NCBI RefSeq assembly: GCF_000013865.1
Contig: NC_007948.1
Location: forward strand, 2,728,001 to 2,792,000
Length of the DNA stretch: 64,000 nt
Direction: 5' to 3'
From: Polaromonas sp. JS666
GTDB lineage: Bacteria; Pseudomonadota; Gammaproteobacteria; Burkholderiales; Burkholderiaceae_C
A program made the translations under genes and the position numbers. This document shows positions 1 to 11,842 of this stretch, piece after piece. The notes under the pieces are model-generated. The model saw only the letters and a list, made by a program, of their open reading frames with translations, made no database searches and was not told the DNA's origin. Every line of letters begins with the position of its first letter. Position 1 is the stretch's first letter.

Positions 1-1691
<1,691 letters not shown>

Positions 1692-1820
1692 TGTAATTTT
1701 CGTGGGCTGTTAAAAACCAGATTTTACCGGGCTTGGAGGCCGCTTTTGGGCCAAGGGCGGCAAGAGGGGGTTGCCGGGTGCAAATAAGCACCTCAGTCAG
1801 TACTGGCTGGCTGCACGCTG

Positions 1821-2009
1821 TCAGGCCATCACCGCCAGCAAGATCAACCCGGCGCCGATACTGCAAAGCCCGAAAAAACGGATCTGCCCGTTGCCCAGCC
1901 GGAGTATCTGTTCAAACATGCCGCGCCAGCCGGACGGCGAGATCAGCGGCAACAGCCCTTCGATCACCAGCATCAGGGCCAGCGCCTGCCAGAAGGTATC
2001 ACCGTCCAC
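1821..2009 (-). CDS. DUF2065 small membrane protein
   Basis: This 62-residue protein has two hydrophobic segments (about residues 7-24 and 44-61) separated by a loop with GWRGMFEQILRLGNGQIRFFG. That pattern fits the DUF2065 family, which is commonly found just downstream of hflC. It starts 6 bases after the hflC stop, so it should be co-transcribed and translated with hflC. Its function is unknown. A role near the HflKC membrane complex is inference from position only. Confidence 0.85.
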   Translation of the reverse strand: MDGDTFWQALALMLVIEGLLPLISPSGWRGMFEQILRLGNGQIRFFGLCSIGAGLILLAVMA

Positions 2010-2015
2010 GCTGAC

Positions 2016-2918
2016 TTATTTTTTGGCGGGCGCCGCTGCGCCACTACCCGATCCACGCATGGCCTTGAAGAATTCGGAGGATGGGTCGAGCACCATCACG
2101 TCGTTTTTCTTGCCGAAGCTGGCCTTGTACGCATCCAGACTTCGGTAGAACTGGGCAAACTGCGGATCACGGCCGAAGGATTCCGCATAGGTTCGGGCCG
2201 CTTCCGCATCGCCCTCGCCTTTGACCTTCTGTGCGTCGCGGTAAGCATTGGCAACCGCAACTTCACGCTGCCTGTCGGCATCGGCCCGGATTTTTTCACC
2301 TTCAGCCGCACCGGTTGAGCGCAACTCATTGGCCACGCGCTGACGTTCGGCCACCATGCGCTTGTAAACCGAATCGGTGATAGCCTCCACGTAGTCCACG
2401 CGGGTGATGCGAACATCGACCACGTCCACACCCCAGGGCTTGGCGCCCTGCACCACCTGCAGCACCTCGCGCTTGACGTCGGCCATCAGGGCCTCGCGTT
2501 TGAGCGACAGCAAATCCTTGACCGTGCGTTTGTTGATCTCTTCCTGAAACGCATTGCGCACCACGCGGCTCAACTGGTTGGCGCCGGCCTTTTCATCCAG
2601 GCCGACATTGCGGATGTATTCGGTAGGCTGCGTGATGCGCCAGCGAACATACCAGTCAATCACCACGCGCTGCTTCTCGGCGGTCAGCATCGGCTCGGCA
2701 TCGACGCTGTCGAGCACCAGCAGACGCTTGTCGATGTATGACACATTCTGGAATGGCGGTGGCAGCTTGGCATGAAGCCCGGGGTCGGTAACGACCTCCT
2801 TGATCTGACCCAGCGCATAGACCACGCCAAACTGACGCTGGTCGACGACAAACAGGGTGGAACTCAGCAGCGCCAGCACCACCAGCAATGAAGATACGAA
2901 AAATCCAACTCTATTCAC
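2016..2918 (-). CDS. hflC: HflC, SPFH/prohibitin membrane protein
   Basis: HflC forms a large inner-membrane ring with HflK that surrounds and modulates the FtsH protease. The 300-residue protein has one N-terminal membrane segment (about residues 5-23) and then the SPFH domain, recognisable from VDQRQFGVVYALGQI. A charged helical region follows (ERQRVANELRSTGAAEGEKIRADADRQ, split here by description), typical of prohibitin-like proteins. It begins 11 bases after hflK ends, the standard hflKC pairing. The C-terminus is rich in Gly, Ala and Lys. Confidence 0.95.
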   Translation of the reverse strand: MNRVGFFVSSLLVVLALLSSTLFVVDQRQFGVVYALGQIKEVVTDPGLHAKLPPPFQNVSYIDKRLLVLDSVDAEPMLTAEKQRVVIDWYVRWRITQPTEYIRNVGLDEKAGANQLSRVVRNAFQEEINKRTVKDLLSLKREALMADVKREVLQVVQGAKPWGVDVVDVRITRVDYVEAITDSVYKRMVAERQRVANELRSTGAAEGEKIRADADRQREVAVANAYRDAQKVKGEGDAEAARTYAESFGRDPQFAQFYRSLDAYKASFGKKNDVMVLDPSSEFFKAMRGSGSGAAAPAKK

Positions 2919-2929
2919 GTTTTTCTTCC

Positions 2930-4354
2930 TTAGCGTGTTTCACGGTCGCGGGTGCGGGAAGCATCGCGTGAACGGGCATCCAGGGGCAGGCTACCACCCG
3001 ACGGCGAAGGGGCCGCGGCGGGCGGTGCCGTTCCACTGCCCGGCAGTAGCGGGATCTCGGCGCCTGCCGCTGCACCACCCTGCGCGGTCATCTGCATGAT
3101 CTTGTCGAGCGGAAGATACAGCAGGTTGGAGCCCTGGCGGGACTCCACCAGCACCTTGGTGACATTGGTGTAGACCTGCTGCATGGCATCCAGGTACATG
3201 CGATCGCGGGTGACCTGAGGCGCCTTCTGGTATTCGGTCAGCACCGAGCGGAAACGCTGGGCATCACCCTGGGCCTGCGCCACAATTCGCGCCTTGTAAG
3301 CTTCCGACTCCTCCTTGAGGCGTGAAGCTGAACCCACGGCGCGGGGAATCACATCATTGGCATAGGCTTGGGCTTCGTTCTTTGAGCGCTCACGCTCCTG
3401 ACCCGCCCTGAGCACGTCATCGAATGCAGCCTGCACCTGTTCGGGAGGACGCACACCGCTTTGCTGAAGATTGATGCCCACGACTTCAACACCCACCTTG
3501 TAGCGGTCCAGAATGATCTGCATCAGGGCCCGCACGCGGGGGCCGATCTGGTCGCGCTCGTCTGCAAGCGCCAAATCCATCTTCATTTTTCCCACCACTT
3601 CACGCACGGCCGTTTCGGCAGCCTGCACCACGGCGCTGGCCGGGTCCTTGCTTTCAAACAGGTAGGCACGCGCGTCACTCAAACGGTACTGGACCGCGAA
3701 TTTGATTTCGACAATGTTCTCGTCTTCAGTCAGCATGGCCGAATCGCGAAGTCCTGTTGCCTTGATGATGGTGTCGCGCCCCACATCAACCGACCTTATC
3801 TGGGTGACCACGACCATTTCATGGCGCTGCACAGGGTACGGCAGGCGCCAGTTGAAACCCGCGCCCACGGTCGAGTGGTATTTGCCGAACTGAGTAATGA
3901 CGGCCTGCTGGCCCTCTTGCACAATGAAAAACCCGGTGCCCAGCCAGATCAGGACGGCCACTGCGGCGATCAGGCCCGCGCCGATACCCGCACTTTTCAT
4001 GTCGGGCTGAAAACCACCGCCATTACCGCCGTCACCCCCGTTGTTACCGCCCCCAAAGCCACCCCGCTTGCCGGCGCTTTTTGCGCCGCCAAAGAGGCCG
4101 CCGAGCTTGCGATTGAAATCGCGCCAGAGTTCGTCCAGGTCAGGTGGCCCCTGATTGGGCCCCTGGCCTTGTGGTCGAACTGGCCTGGAAGGCTGCTTGT
4201 CGTCACGAGGCATGTCTGGCTTGGTCTCATCGGATGAGGGCTTGTCATCGTCGCGGCCCCAACGTGGATCGTTGAGATTGAACATGCCTTGGGCGCGTTG
4301 TTTCAGCCGACCTGGCAAGGTCGTCAACGTCTGCAGCACGGGATTCAGGTTCAT
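2930..4354 (-). CDS. hflK: HflK, SPFH/prohibitin membrane protein
   Basis: HflK is the partner of HflC in the FtsH-regulating membrane complex. The 474 residues begin with a soluble Gly/Asp/Pro-rich tail that contains FNLNDPRWGR, an HflK hallmark, and a glycine run before one membrane segment near residues 125-146. The SPFH domain starts at VQEGQQAVITQFGKY. The C-terminus is a low-complexity Pro/Ser/Arg tail. The start at 4354 has no strong ribosome site. An internal ATG 23 codons later (MFNLNDP) is an alternative start. Confidence 0.95.
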   Translation of the reverse strand: MNLNPVLQTLTTLPGRLKQRAQGMFNLNDPRWGRDDDKPSSDETKPDMPRDDKQPSRPVRPQGQGPNQGPPDLDELWRDFNRKLGGLFGGAKSAGKRGGFGGGNNGGDGGNGGGFQPDMKSAGIGAGLIAAVAVLIWLGTGFFIVQEGQQAVITQFGKYHSTVGAGFNWRLPYPVQRHEMVVVTQIRSVDVGRDTIIKATGLRDSAMLTEDENIVEIKFAVQYRLSDARAYLFESKDPASAVVQAAETAVREVVGKMKMDLALADERDQIGPRVRALMQIILDRYKVGVEVVGINLQQSGVRPPEQVQAAFDDVLRAGQERERSKNEAQAYANDVIPRAVGSASRLKEESEAYKARIVAQAQGDAQRFRSVLTEYQKAPQVTRDRMYLDAMQQVYTNVTKVLVESRQGSNLLYLPLDKIMQMTAQGGAAAGAEIPLLPGSGTAPPAAAPSPSGGSLPLDARSRDASRTRDRETR

Positions 4355-4412
4355 GGGATCAAACTCGCTTATTTTTGACTACACCGACATTGTGCCTAAT
4401 GAAATTGCCCGA

Positions 4413-5573
4413 TCAGGCAAGGTCGTCGGCTGTTTGGAGAATTTCTCCGGTCACCATGCTTGCCACATGACTGGCCAGAAGCTCACGCAGCAAAGGCAGG
4501 CCCTCACCCGTCAGCGCGCTGACAAATACGCGGTCCACGCTCCGGCTCGCCCCCTCAAATGCATCCCTGAGTTCGAACATGTCGCGCAAGGACAGAGGTG
4601 AGTTGCCCTTCTCAACAGCATCCAGCTTGTTGAACACGAGAATCTGCGGCACGTCAGCCGCGCCAATTTCTGCCAGGACCCGTTGCACTTGCTCAATTTG
4701 CTCCAGATAGTCGGGGTTCGAACCATCCACCACATGCAGCAGCAGGTCCGCGTCCGCAGCTTCCTGCAATGTAGCGGCAAACGCGTCAATCAGCCCGTGT
4801 GGCAAATCCCGGATGAAGCCTACCGTGTCAGAGAGGGAGACCGAACGTGCGGCGTCACCCAGGTAGAGTTGTCTCGTCGTGGTATCGAGGGTGGCAAAAA
4901 GCTGGTCGGCAGCGTAGGCGCGTGCCTTGACCAGCGCATTGAACAACGTGGATTTACCGGCATTGGTGTAGCCGACCAGCGAGATCGTGAACGAGTTGCG
5001 CCGCTCACGCTGCTTTCGCTGCGTTTGCCGCTGCTTCTTGACCTTGCCCAGACGCTCCTTGGTGCGCTTGATGGCGTCGCCGATCATGCGCTTGTCCAGT
5101 TCAATCTGCTTTTCGCCGGGGCCGCCGCGCACACCCGCCCCGCCGGTCTGGCGCTCCAGGTGAGACCAGCGGCGCACGAGGCGCGTTGAGACGTACTGCA
5201 GCCGGGCCAGTTCGACCTGAAGCTTGCCCTCGTGGCTGTGGGCGCGCTGGGCAAAAATCTCGAGAATCAGCAGGGTGCGATCATTGACCGGCAACTCCAG
5301 ATGCCGCTCCAGGTTGCGTTGCTGGGCCGGACTGAGCGACTGGTCGAACAGGATTTCAGACGCGCCAGTATCCAGCGCCAGCATTTTGATCTCGTCGGCC
5401 TTGCCAGAACCTATGAACAGGGCTGCATCGGGGGCTTTTCGCCTGCACGTCACGCGTGCAACGGGCTGCAGGCCTGCGGTTTGCGCGAGCAAACCCAGTT
5501 CCTGCAGATCGGCATCAAAGTTCGGCAAACCCAGATCAACGCCAACCAGCAGGGCAAGAGTTGGTGTTTTCAC
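4413..5573 (-). CDS. hflX: Ribosome-associated GTPase HflX
   Basis: HflX is a GTPase that binds the ribosome and can split stalled 70S particles under stress. The 386-residue protein has the N-terminal HflX domain with the glycine-rich GGAGVRGGPGEKQIELD loop. A G domain follows with P-loop GYTNAGKSTLFNAL, G3 DTVGFI and G4 FNKLD. The start is a GTG at 5573, 17 bases after the hfq stop. No in-frame ATG is nearby. The order hfq-hflX-hflK-hflC is conserved across proteobacteria and implies one operon. Confidence 0.95.
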   Translation of the reverse strand: MKTPTLALLVGVDLGLPNFDADLQELGLLAQTAGLQPVARVTCRRKAPDAALFIGSGKADEIKMLALDTGASEILFDQSLSPAQQRNLERHLELPVNDRTLLILEIFAQRAHSHEGKLQVELARLQYVSTRLVRRWSHLERQTGGAGVRGGPGEKQIELDKRMIGDAIKRTKERLGKVKKQRQTQRKQRERRNSFTISLVGYTNAGKSTLFNALVKARAYAADQLFATLDTTTRQLYLGDAARSVSLSDTVGFIRDLPHGLIDAFAATLQEAADADLLLHVVDGSNPDYLEQIEQVQRVLAEIGAADVPQILVFNKLDAVEKGNSPLSLRDMFELRDAFEGASRSVDRVFVSALTGEGLPLLRELLASHVASMVTGEILQTADDLA

Positions 5574-5590
5574 CGGAGCATCATAGGAAC

Positions 5591-5842
5591 TCAGCTGGCG
5601 GGGCTTTCTTCGGATTCGCCGGTCGCAAAACTCACAGCGCGTCCGGGAACGATGGTTGAGATCGCATGCTTGTAGACCATTTGGGTCACGGTATTGCGCA
5701 GCAGAACCACATATTGATCGAAAGACTCAATCTGGCCCTGCAATTTGATCCCGTTGACGAGATAAATGGAAACAGGAACATGCTCCCGACGCAAGGTGTT
5801 GAGAAACGGGTCCTGCAGCAGCTGACCTTTGTTATTGCTCAC
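5591..5842 (-). CDS. hfq: RNA chaperone Hfq
   Basis: Hfq is a hexameric Sm-like protein that pairs small RNAs with their target mRNAs. The sequence is canonical, with [31 protein letters not shown] and the Sm2 core VYKHAIST. I chose the GTG at 5842 as start, giving 83 residues (VSNNKGQ...). It matches the usual Hfq N-terminus and has GGAAAA six bases upstream. A TTG 18 bases further out would add six residues that Hfq normally lacks. The acidic ESEESPAS tail is short. Confidence 0.96.
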
Positions 5843-5910
5843 GATATTTTCCGTGTTCAAAAGTTAATAGAACTTGACCTTACCACAGCCGGTACGTCCA
5901 GCCTGTAGTT

Positions 5911-7254
5911 TTAGGCCGAATCCTTGTCCGTGAAGGGGTTGTGCGAGCTTTTCATCTGGATGCGCATAGGCGTGCCGACCAGATCGAACTCCTTGCGGAA
6001 CCGCCCTTCCAGATAGCGTTTGTAGGCTTCGGTGACATGCTCCAGCGAATTGCCATGAATGATGATGATGGGCGGATTCATGCCGCCCTGGTGCGCATAG
6101 CGCATCTTGGGGCGGAACATACCCGAACGCTGCGGCTGCTGGAACTGGACGGCCTCAAGCAGCAGGCGTGTGAGCACGGGGGTGGACATTTTGCGGTTGG
6201 CCGAAGCGTGGGCCTGCACAATTGATTTCCAGACGGGAGCCAATCCCTGGCGCTTGATCGCCGAAATCTTGTGGATGGATGCAAATTTCAGGAAAGCAAG
6301 GCGGGTCTCGATCGACCGCTCCAGCGTCTCCCGCTGGTAGGCATCCACCGCATCCCATTTGTTGATGGCCAGCACCACCGCACGACCACTTTCAAGGATA
6401 TACCCGGCAATATGTGCATCCTGGTCGGTCACGCCCTGCGTGGCGTCGAGCAGCAACAGCACGACGTTCGCACCTTCAATCGCCTGAAGCGTCTTGACGA
6501 CGGAAAACTTCTCGATGGCTTCAAAAACCTTGCCTTTGCGGCGCAGACCGGCGGTGTCAATCAATTCAAACTTCTGACCGGCACGCTCAAAGGGCACGGA
6601 AATGGCATCCCGGGTGGTGCCAGGAAGGTCGAAGGACACCAGGCGCTCTTCCCCCAGCCATGTATTGATCAGCGTGGATTTCCCCACATTGGGACGGCCC
6701 GCCACAGCGAGCCGGATGACGGACGGGTCTTGCGGCTCGGCTTCTTCATCAGGATCGGCGAGATGGAGCGGCGCCAAGGCAAGATCGACCAGGGAACGCA
6801 TGCCCTGGCCATGGGATGCCGAAACGGGCAGCACTTCGCCCAGGCCCAATTCAAAAAATTCGGAGAACTGGACGCCTTCCGTCATGCCCTCCGCCTTGTT
6901 GGCGGTCAGCACCGTCGGCTTGCCCAGCTTGCGCAGGAAGTTGGCGATATCGTGGTCCTGCGCGCTGATGCCGGCACGCGCGTCGACCACGAAAATCACC
7001 ACATCGGCTTCAGCAACGGCCTGACGGGTCTGCTTGGCCATTTCCTTGTATATGCCGGACGCGGCATCGGGCTCAAACCCGCCGGTGTCAATGACGATGT
7101 ACTCGTGGGAGCCCAACTTGCCATTGCCGTAATGACGGTCACGCGTCAGCCCGGCGAAATCGGCCACGATCGCATCCCGCGTCTTGGTCAGCCGGTTGAA
7201 AATCGTCGACTTGCCCACATTCGGGCGGCCGACTAACGCAATGACAGGTTTCAT
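5911..7254 (-). CDS. der: Ribosome assembly GTPase Der (EngA)
   Basis: Der is an essential GTPase with two G domains in tandem that acts in 50S subunit assembly. Both P-loops are visible, [14 protein letters not shown] near residue 8 and [15 protein letters not shown] near residue 187. Both G3 motifs (DTGGF and DTAGLRRKG) are also present, followed by the C-terminal KH-like domain. The length of 447 residues is normal. Der lies between bamB and hfq in the expected order, with about 40 bases before bamB and 68 before the hfq start. Confidence 0.97.
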   Translation of the reverse strand: MKPVIALVGRPNVGKSTIFNRLTKTRDAIVADFAGLTRDRHYGNGKLGSHEYIVIDTGGFEPDAASGIYKEMAKQTRQAVAEADVVIFVVDARAGISAQDHDIANFLRKLGKPTVLTANKAEGMTEGVQFSEFFELGLGEVLPVSASHGQGMRSLVDLALAPLHLADPDEEAEPQDPSVIRLAVAGRPNVGKSTLINTWLGEERLVSFDLPGTTRDAISVPFERAGQKFELIDTAGLRRKGKVFEAIEKFSVVKTLQAIEGANVVLLLLDATQGVTDQDAHIAGYILESGRAVVLAINKWDAVDAYQRETLERSIETRLAFLKFASIHKISAIKRQGLAPVWKSIVQAHASANRKMSTPVLTRLLLEAVQFQQPQRSGMFRPKMRYAHQGGMNPPIIIIHGNSLEHVTEAYKRYLEGRFRKEFDLVGTPMRIQMKSSHNPFTDKDSA

Positions 7255-7293
7255 CGATCAGCTTCTGGAAAGGTTGTATTTCGTGTATTTCGT

Positions 7294-8439
7294 TTACTCA
7301 GGCTTGAAACCGTAAACCCCACCGTTGTGGGTCACGGCGATCAGCGTGTTGCCGGCGAGCACGGGAGCCGCGGCAATGGCCGAGCCGTCGGTCGGCAGGC
7401 GATTAAGGAGAGAGCCGTCTTCCCGCGACAGCAAATGGATAAAACCGCTGAAGTCGCCAATCGCCACGGAACGCCCCACGATCAGGGGTGCCGTCAGGCT
7501 GCGATAACGCAGGCGGTCTGTGGTCCAGCTTCGCTCGCCATCGGTGCGCCGCCAAGCGATCACCGTCCCGTCGGCTTCCGTGCCAAACAGCATGCGGTCA
7601 TCGCCATGAATACCCTGCATGCCATTGGCCGGCTTGGCCCACAACAGGCTGCCGCGCGCGGCATTGACGCAGCCAATGCTGGCCTGGAAGGCCCGCGCAC
7701 AGACATTGTCGCCGTCCCGGCTGACACGCCCTACCAGGTCAACCAGGCGTTCCACATCATTGATGCCGCGCGGCGAAGCAATGGGCGCCTCCCATCGAAT
7801 GCTGCCGTTGGCGGGGTTCAGGCCCGCAAGGCGGCCAGCGAGGCCCACCACCAGCGTATCGCCAACCGCCAGCATCACGCCAGACTGGCGCAGCACCAGG
7901 GGTTCGGTGGGTCGTTGCTGCGCCCACAGCTTGCGCCCCGTCTGGCCATCAAAAGCAGTGACCGACCGGTCCGCTGCCAGGACGAACACCCGCGCACCGG
8001 CTACAAAAGGGGCGGTGAAGGCTTGCGCATTGAGTTTCTGGCGCCAGATTTCCCGCCCATCCTGCAGGGCAACGACCTCGTTGGCCTTCGTGACCACGGC
8101 CAAAACCTTGCCGTCGCTGCCCACACCTGCTGCAACCGGCGTATTGAGACTCGCGCGCCAGAACTCCCGGCCTGTCGCAGCATCCAAAAGGGCGATCGTA
8201 CCGTCGCCGCTCGCAATGGCAACGCTGGTGCCCGAAACAGCCACGTCCAGAGGGAAATCGACCTGCCCAATGCGGGTGTTCCAGCTCTGGCGAGCGGATA
8301 CCAGGGCCGTCACCGGCTGCAGTTCGGCCGGCTGGGGCTTGGTGGCGCCGCCAAAGCAGCCAGCCAGCAGAGCTACAAAACAAATGGCCAAGGGCAGCCG
8401 AGAAATCTGGGCCAGGGGCCTAAAAGACTGCATCATCAT
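7294..8439 (-). CDS. bamB: Outer-membrane assembly lipoprotein BamB
   Basis: BamB is a beta-propeller lipoprotein of the BAM complex that inserts beta-barrel proteins in the outer membrane. The 381 residues start with a lipoprotein signal whose lipobox is LLAGC (Cys about residue 28). PQQ-type propeller repeats follow (GREFWRASL, GREIWRQKL, GRKLWAQQR, GSIRWEAP). The gene overlaps the upstream YfgM-like gene by four bases (ATGA), so translation is likely coupled. Three ATG codons in close order make the exact start uncertain by two residues. Confidence 0.94.
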   Translation of the reverse strand: MMMQSFRPLAQISRLPLAICFVALLAGCFGGATKPQPAELQPVTALVSARQSWNTRIGQVDFPLDVAVSGTSVAIASGDGTIALLDAATGREFWRASLNTPVAAGVGSDGKVLAVVTKANEVVALQDGREIWRQKLNAQAFTAPFVAGARVFVLAADRSVTAFDGQTGRKLWAQQRPTEPLVLRQSGVMLAVGDTLVVGLAGRLAGLNPANGSIRWEAPIASPRGINDVERLVDLVGRVSRDGDNVCARAFQASIGCVNAARGSLLWAKPANGMQGIHGDDRMLFGTEADGTVIAWRRTDGERSWTTDRLRYRSLTAPLIVGRSVAIGDFSGFIHLLSREDGSLLNRLPTDGSAIAAAPVLAGNTLIAVTHNGGVYGFKPE

Positions 8440-9131
8440 TTCTTCACCTCGGTATTGGCTGCGGTCGTTGTCAGTTTGGTGGAACCTGCGGTGGGATCAA
8501 CGCCAAGCGCATTGAGTTTGACCTCCACCAGGCGCCGGTACTCGGCACGCTCGTCGAGCCCCTTGTAGGCTTTTTCATATTCCACCCGGGCTTCGGTTTT
8601 CTTGCCCTGGGCGGCCAGGATATCGCCGCGGCGGTCGGCTGCCAGAGCCGCAAAATCTTTCGGGAAAGAAGCGGACAGCTGCTGCAGGGCTTCGTCGTAG
8701 GCTTTCTTTTCCAGCAAAAGACCGGCTAGTCGCAACCGGGCAATGGCCTGATAACCCTCGTCAGAAGCCTTCTCGGCCACCCCGGTCAAGGCGGCGCGGG
8801 AAGCGTCCAGGTTGCCCTTGTCGTAATAGGCCCTGGCGGCGAGCAGACCGGCTTGCTGGGCATAGGTGGTGCGGCCAAAACGGTCTTTCATGTCCGCCAA
8901 CGAACGGTCAATCCTGGCCTGATCACCCGACTGAACAGCGCGCTCGATTTCGTCGTACATCACGGAAGCCTGCGCCGCCTGGCTGCGCTGCCAGTACTGA
9001 TAACCGTTCCAGGCCGCAAAAATGCCAAACACGGCGATCAGGCCCCAGGTGATCAGGTCGCCATACTGCTTCCAGAAATGCTTGAGTTCATCAAGTTGTT
9101 CCTGCTCTTCCAAATCGAGATGTTTTGCCAT
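8436..9131 (-). CDS. YfgM-like tetratricopeptide membrane protein
   Basis: This 231-residue protein matches the YfgM type: a cytoplasmic N-terminus rich in Glu/Leu (LDLEEQEQLDELKHFWKQYG), one membrane segment near residues 28-47, and a periplasmic TPR-like region. YfgM works with the PpiD chaperone at the Sec translocon in E. coli. The hisS-yfgM-bamB-der order seen here is the same as in E. coli, which supports the call. It overlaps bamB by four bases. Confidence 0.88.
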   Translation of the reverse strand: MAKHLDLEEQEQLDELKHFWKQYGDLITWGLIAVFGIFAAWNGYQYWQRSQAAQASVMYDEIERAVQSGDQARIDRSLADMKDRFGRTTYAQQAGLLAARAYYDKGNLDASRAALTGVAEKASDEGYQAIARLRLAGLLLEKKAYDEALQQLSASFPKDFAALAADRRGDILAAQGKKTEARVEYEKAYKGLDERAEYRRLVEVKLNALGVDPTAGSTKLTTTAANTEVKK

Positions 9132-9203
9132 AAAAGTCTGCTTGTTCTGCCCGATAACGGCGCGGATTGAGGTGGGGTGATTGTAGGGGGGCGAAATGCA
9201 AGG

Positions 9204-10571
9204 CTAGGCGCGCAAGGCGTGAGCCCAGGCGGACACGTCGTCCAGTGGCTGCAAGGTTTGCACCTGCGCCACATCAGCCTTTTCCCCCCGCAGCGGTTTG
9301 ACGGCAACGTGCCCCTGCGCCAGCTCGGCCGGACCGAAAATGAGGGCAAACCGCGCGCCGCTGCCATCGGCCTTCTTGAACTGGGACTTCATGCTGCCCA
9401 TGCCGTCGGCGCTGGCACCGGCGTGCATCTGCACACTCACCCCCGCCGCGCGCAAGGCCTGCAGGGTTTGCAGAACGACGGGCAAGGCAGATGCCTCGGG
9501 AATCACCGCATAGGCATCGGGTACCGGCGGCGTGACGGCAGCGCCCTGCTCCTTGATGAGCTCCAGCACACGCTCTACGCCCAAGGCCCATCCCACTGCC
9601 GGCGCGGCTTTGCCGCCCATCTGCTCAATCAGGTAGTCATAGCGCCCTCCGGCGCAAATGGTGCCTTGGGCGCCCAGCCGGTCGGTCACAAACTCAAACA
9701 CCGTGAGGTTGTAATAATCCAGCCCGCGCACCAGTCGGGGATTCAGGGTCCAGGGGATGCCGTTGGCATCGAGGATGGCTTTAAGTCCCTCAAAATGCGC
9801 CAACGACTGGGGCCCCAGAAAGTCGATCAGCCGGGGGGCGCTGTCTACCACTGCTTGCATGACCGGATTCTTGGTGTCAAGAATGCGCAGCGGATTGCTG
9901 TGCAGGCGCCGGCGTGCTTCCTCGTCCAGGACGTCGGCATGTTGTTCCAGGTGGGCGATCAGTTGGGCACGGTGCTGGGCACGCTCATCGGGCTGACCCA
10001 GGCTATTGATTTCCAGGCGCCAATCGCTCAGGCCCAGCTCCTTCCAGAGCGCCGCGGCCAGCAAAATCAGCTCGGCATCCACTTCCGGTCCGGCAAAACC
10101 CAGTGCTTCGGCGCCAATCTGATGAAACTGGCGGTAACGGCCACGTTGCGGGCGCTCCCGACGGAACATCGGGCCCATATAGTAGAGGCGCTTGCCGCCC
10201 TCATAGAGCAGGTTGTGTTCGGTGACCGCACGAACCACGCTGGCGGTATTTTCAGGCCGCATGGTGAGGTGGTCATGATCACCATACTTGTCCGCACGGT
10301 CTTCGAAGGAATACATTTCCTTTTCGACGATGTCCGTGACCTCGCCAATCCCCCGCACAAACAGCTGCGTGTGCTCAAGAATGGGGGTGCGGATATTACG
10401 GTAGGCATAGCGCCCCATCAGCGTGCGGACTTTGTCTTCGAGCCACTCCCAGCGCGCCGAATCCGGCGGCAAGATGTCGTTCATGCCCTTGACGGCGGTG
10501 AGTTTTTCGATTTTGGCCAAGGGTAATTTCTCCGTCTGGCCGGCATTCATTTTTTCAGGCATGGGATTCAC
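9204..10571 (-). CDS. hisS: Histidyl-tRNA synthetase
   Basis: HisS charges tRNA-His. The protein contains the class II motifs expected for this enzyme: the N-terminal [10 protein letters not shown], motif 2 around the [20 protein letters not shown] region, the HisA-like [14 protein letters not shown], and [16 protein letters not shown]-terminal anticodon-binding domain follows. The frame opens at a GTG at 10571 that overlaps the ispG stop (GTGA). An ATG at 10562 (MPEKMNAG) is three codons inside and equally plausible. Length 452-455 residues is slightly above average because of an N-terminal extension. Confidence 0.95.
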   Translation of the reverse strand: MNPMPEKMNAGQTEKLPLAKIEKLTAVKGMNDILPPDSARWEWLEDKVRTLMGRYAYRNIRTPILEHTQLFVRGIGEVTDIVEKEMYSFEDRADKYGDHDHLTMRPENTASVVRAVTEHNLLYEGGKRLYYMGPMFRRERPQRGRYRQFHQIGAEALGFAGPEVDAELILLAAALWKELGLSDWRLEINSLGQPDERAQHRAQLIAHLEQHADVLDEEARRRLHSNPLRILDTKNPVMQAVVDSAPRLIDFLGPQSLAHFEGLKAILDANGIPWTLNPRLVRGLDYYNLTVFEFVTDRLGAQGTICAGGRYDYLIEQMGGKAAPAVGWALGVERVLELIKEQGAAVTPPVPDAYAVIPEASALPVVLQTLQALRAAGVSVQMHAGASADGMGSMKSQFKKADGSGARFALIFGPAELAQGHVAVKPLRGEKADVAQVQTLQPLDDVSAWAHALRA

Positions 10572-11842
10572 GCGGCTTCGGCGACGGACTGCGTGCCAAA
10601 GCGTTTTTCAATGTAGTTTTCAACGATGACCTGGAACTCCTGCGCAATGTTGTCTCCGCGCAGGGTCAGCTTCTTCTCGCCATCAATAAATACCGGTGCG
10701 GCCGGCGCCTCGCCCGATCCAGGCAGACTGATGCCGATATCGGCATGCTTGCTTTCACCGGGGCCATTGACGATACAGCCCATCACCGCGACCTTGAGCG
10801 CTTCAACGCCCGGGTACTGCGCGCGCCAGACCGGCATCTGGGCCCGCAGGAAGTCGTCAATCTGCTTGGCAAGCTCCTGAAAGGTGGTGCTGGTGGTGCG
10901 GCCACAGCCGGGACAGGCGGTGACGCTGGGGACGAAGTTGCGCAGCCCCAGGGCCTGGATGATCTCCGAAGCAATCACCACTTCCTGGGTGCGGGCCTCG
11001 CCGGGCTGGGGGGTCAGGGAGACGCGAATCGTGTCGCCAATGCCTTCCTGCAGCAAAATCGACAGCGCGGTGGCGGAGGCGACCGTGCCTTTGGTGCCCA
11101 TGCCGGCCTCGGTGAGGCCGAGGTGAAGGGCGTAGTCGCTGCGTTTGGCCAATTCGCGGTACACGGAAATGAGATCCTGGACACCGCTCACCTTGCAGGA
11201 CAGGATGATCTGGTTACGCCGCATGCCCATTTCCTCGGCACGGCGGGCGGAATCAATGGCCGAGGTGATCAGCGCCTCATACATGACCTGCCTGGCATCC
11301 CACGGGGTGGCACGCGCACTGTTGTCGTCCATCAAGCTGGCCAGCAGTTCCTGGTCAAGGCTGCCCCAGTTCACCCCGATGCGCACGGGCTTGTTCCAGC
11401 GCATGGCGACTTCAATCATCTGGCCGAATTGCCGGTCGCGCTTGTCGCCCTTGCCCACGTTACCCGGGTTGATGCGGTATTTGGACAAGGCCTCGGCACA
11501 GGCCGGGTAATCCGTCAGCAGGCGGTGACCGTTGTAATGAAAGTCACCAATCAGCGGCACGTCGATGCCCATGCGATCCAGCTGCTCCCGAACGTGAGGC
11601 ACGGCCTGCGCCGCCTCAGGCGTGTTCACGGTGATGCGAACCATTTCGGAGCCAGCCAGCGCAAGCTCCTTGACCTGAATGGCTGTACCAATGGCATCCA
11701 CGGTGTCCGTGTTGGTCATGGACTGGATACGCACCGGCGCGTCGCCGCCCACGGTAACCACGCGGGAGCCCCAGGCAACCAGCGCCTGGGTAGAACGCCG
11801 TGCTTTCGGAAAAGCCGACTCGATGGGAAGGCAAGGCTCCAC
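10568..11842 (-). CDS. ispG: 4-hydroxy-3-methylbut-2-enyl diphosphate synthase IspG
   Basis: IspG (GcpE) is the iron-sulfur enzyme that makes HMBPP in the MEP isoprenoid pathway. The 4Fe-4S ligand cysteines are visible in ACPGCGRT and in [10 protein letters not shown]. The protein also has the conserved [11 protein letters not shown] and [14 protein letters not shown] segments. The start is a GTG at 11842 that shares one base with the rodZ-like stop (TAGTG). The 424-residue length is typical of the proteobacterial form without the extra plant-type insert. Confidence 0.96.
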   Translation of the reverse strand: MEPCLPIESAFPKARRSTQALVAWGSRVVTVGGDAPVRIQSMTNTDTVDAIGTAIQVKELALAGSEMVRITVNTPEAAQAVPHVREQLDRMGIDVPLIGDFHYNGHRLLTDYPACAEALSKYRINPGNVGKGDKRDRQFGQMIEVAMRWNKPVRIGVNWGSLDQELLASLMDDNSARATPWDARQVMYEALITSAIDSARRAEEMGMRRNQIILSCKVSGVQDLISVYRELAKRSDYALHLGLTEAGMGTKGTVASATALSILLQEGIGDTIRVSLTPQPGEARTQEVVIASEIIQALGLRNFVPSVTACPGCGRTTSTTFQELAKQIDDFLRAQMPVWRAQYPGVEALKVAVMGCIVNGPGESKHADIGISLPGSGEAPAAPVFIDGEKKLTLRGDNIAQEFQVIVENYIEKRFGTQSVAEAA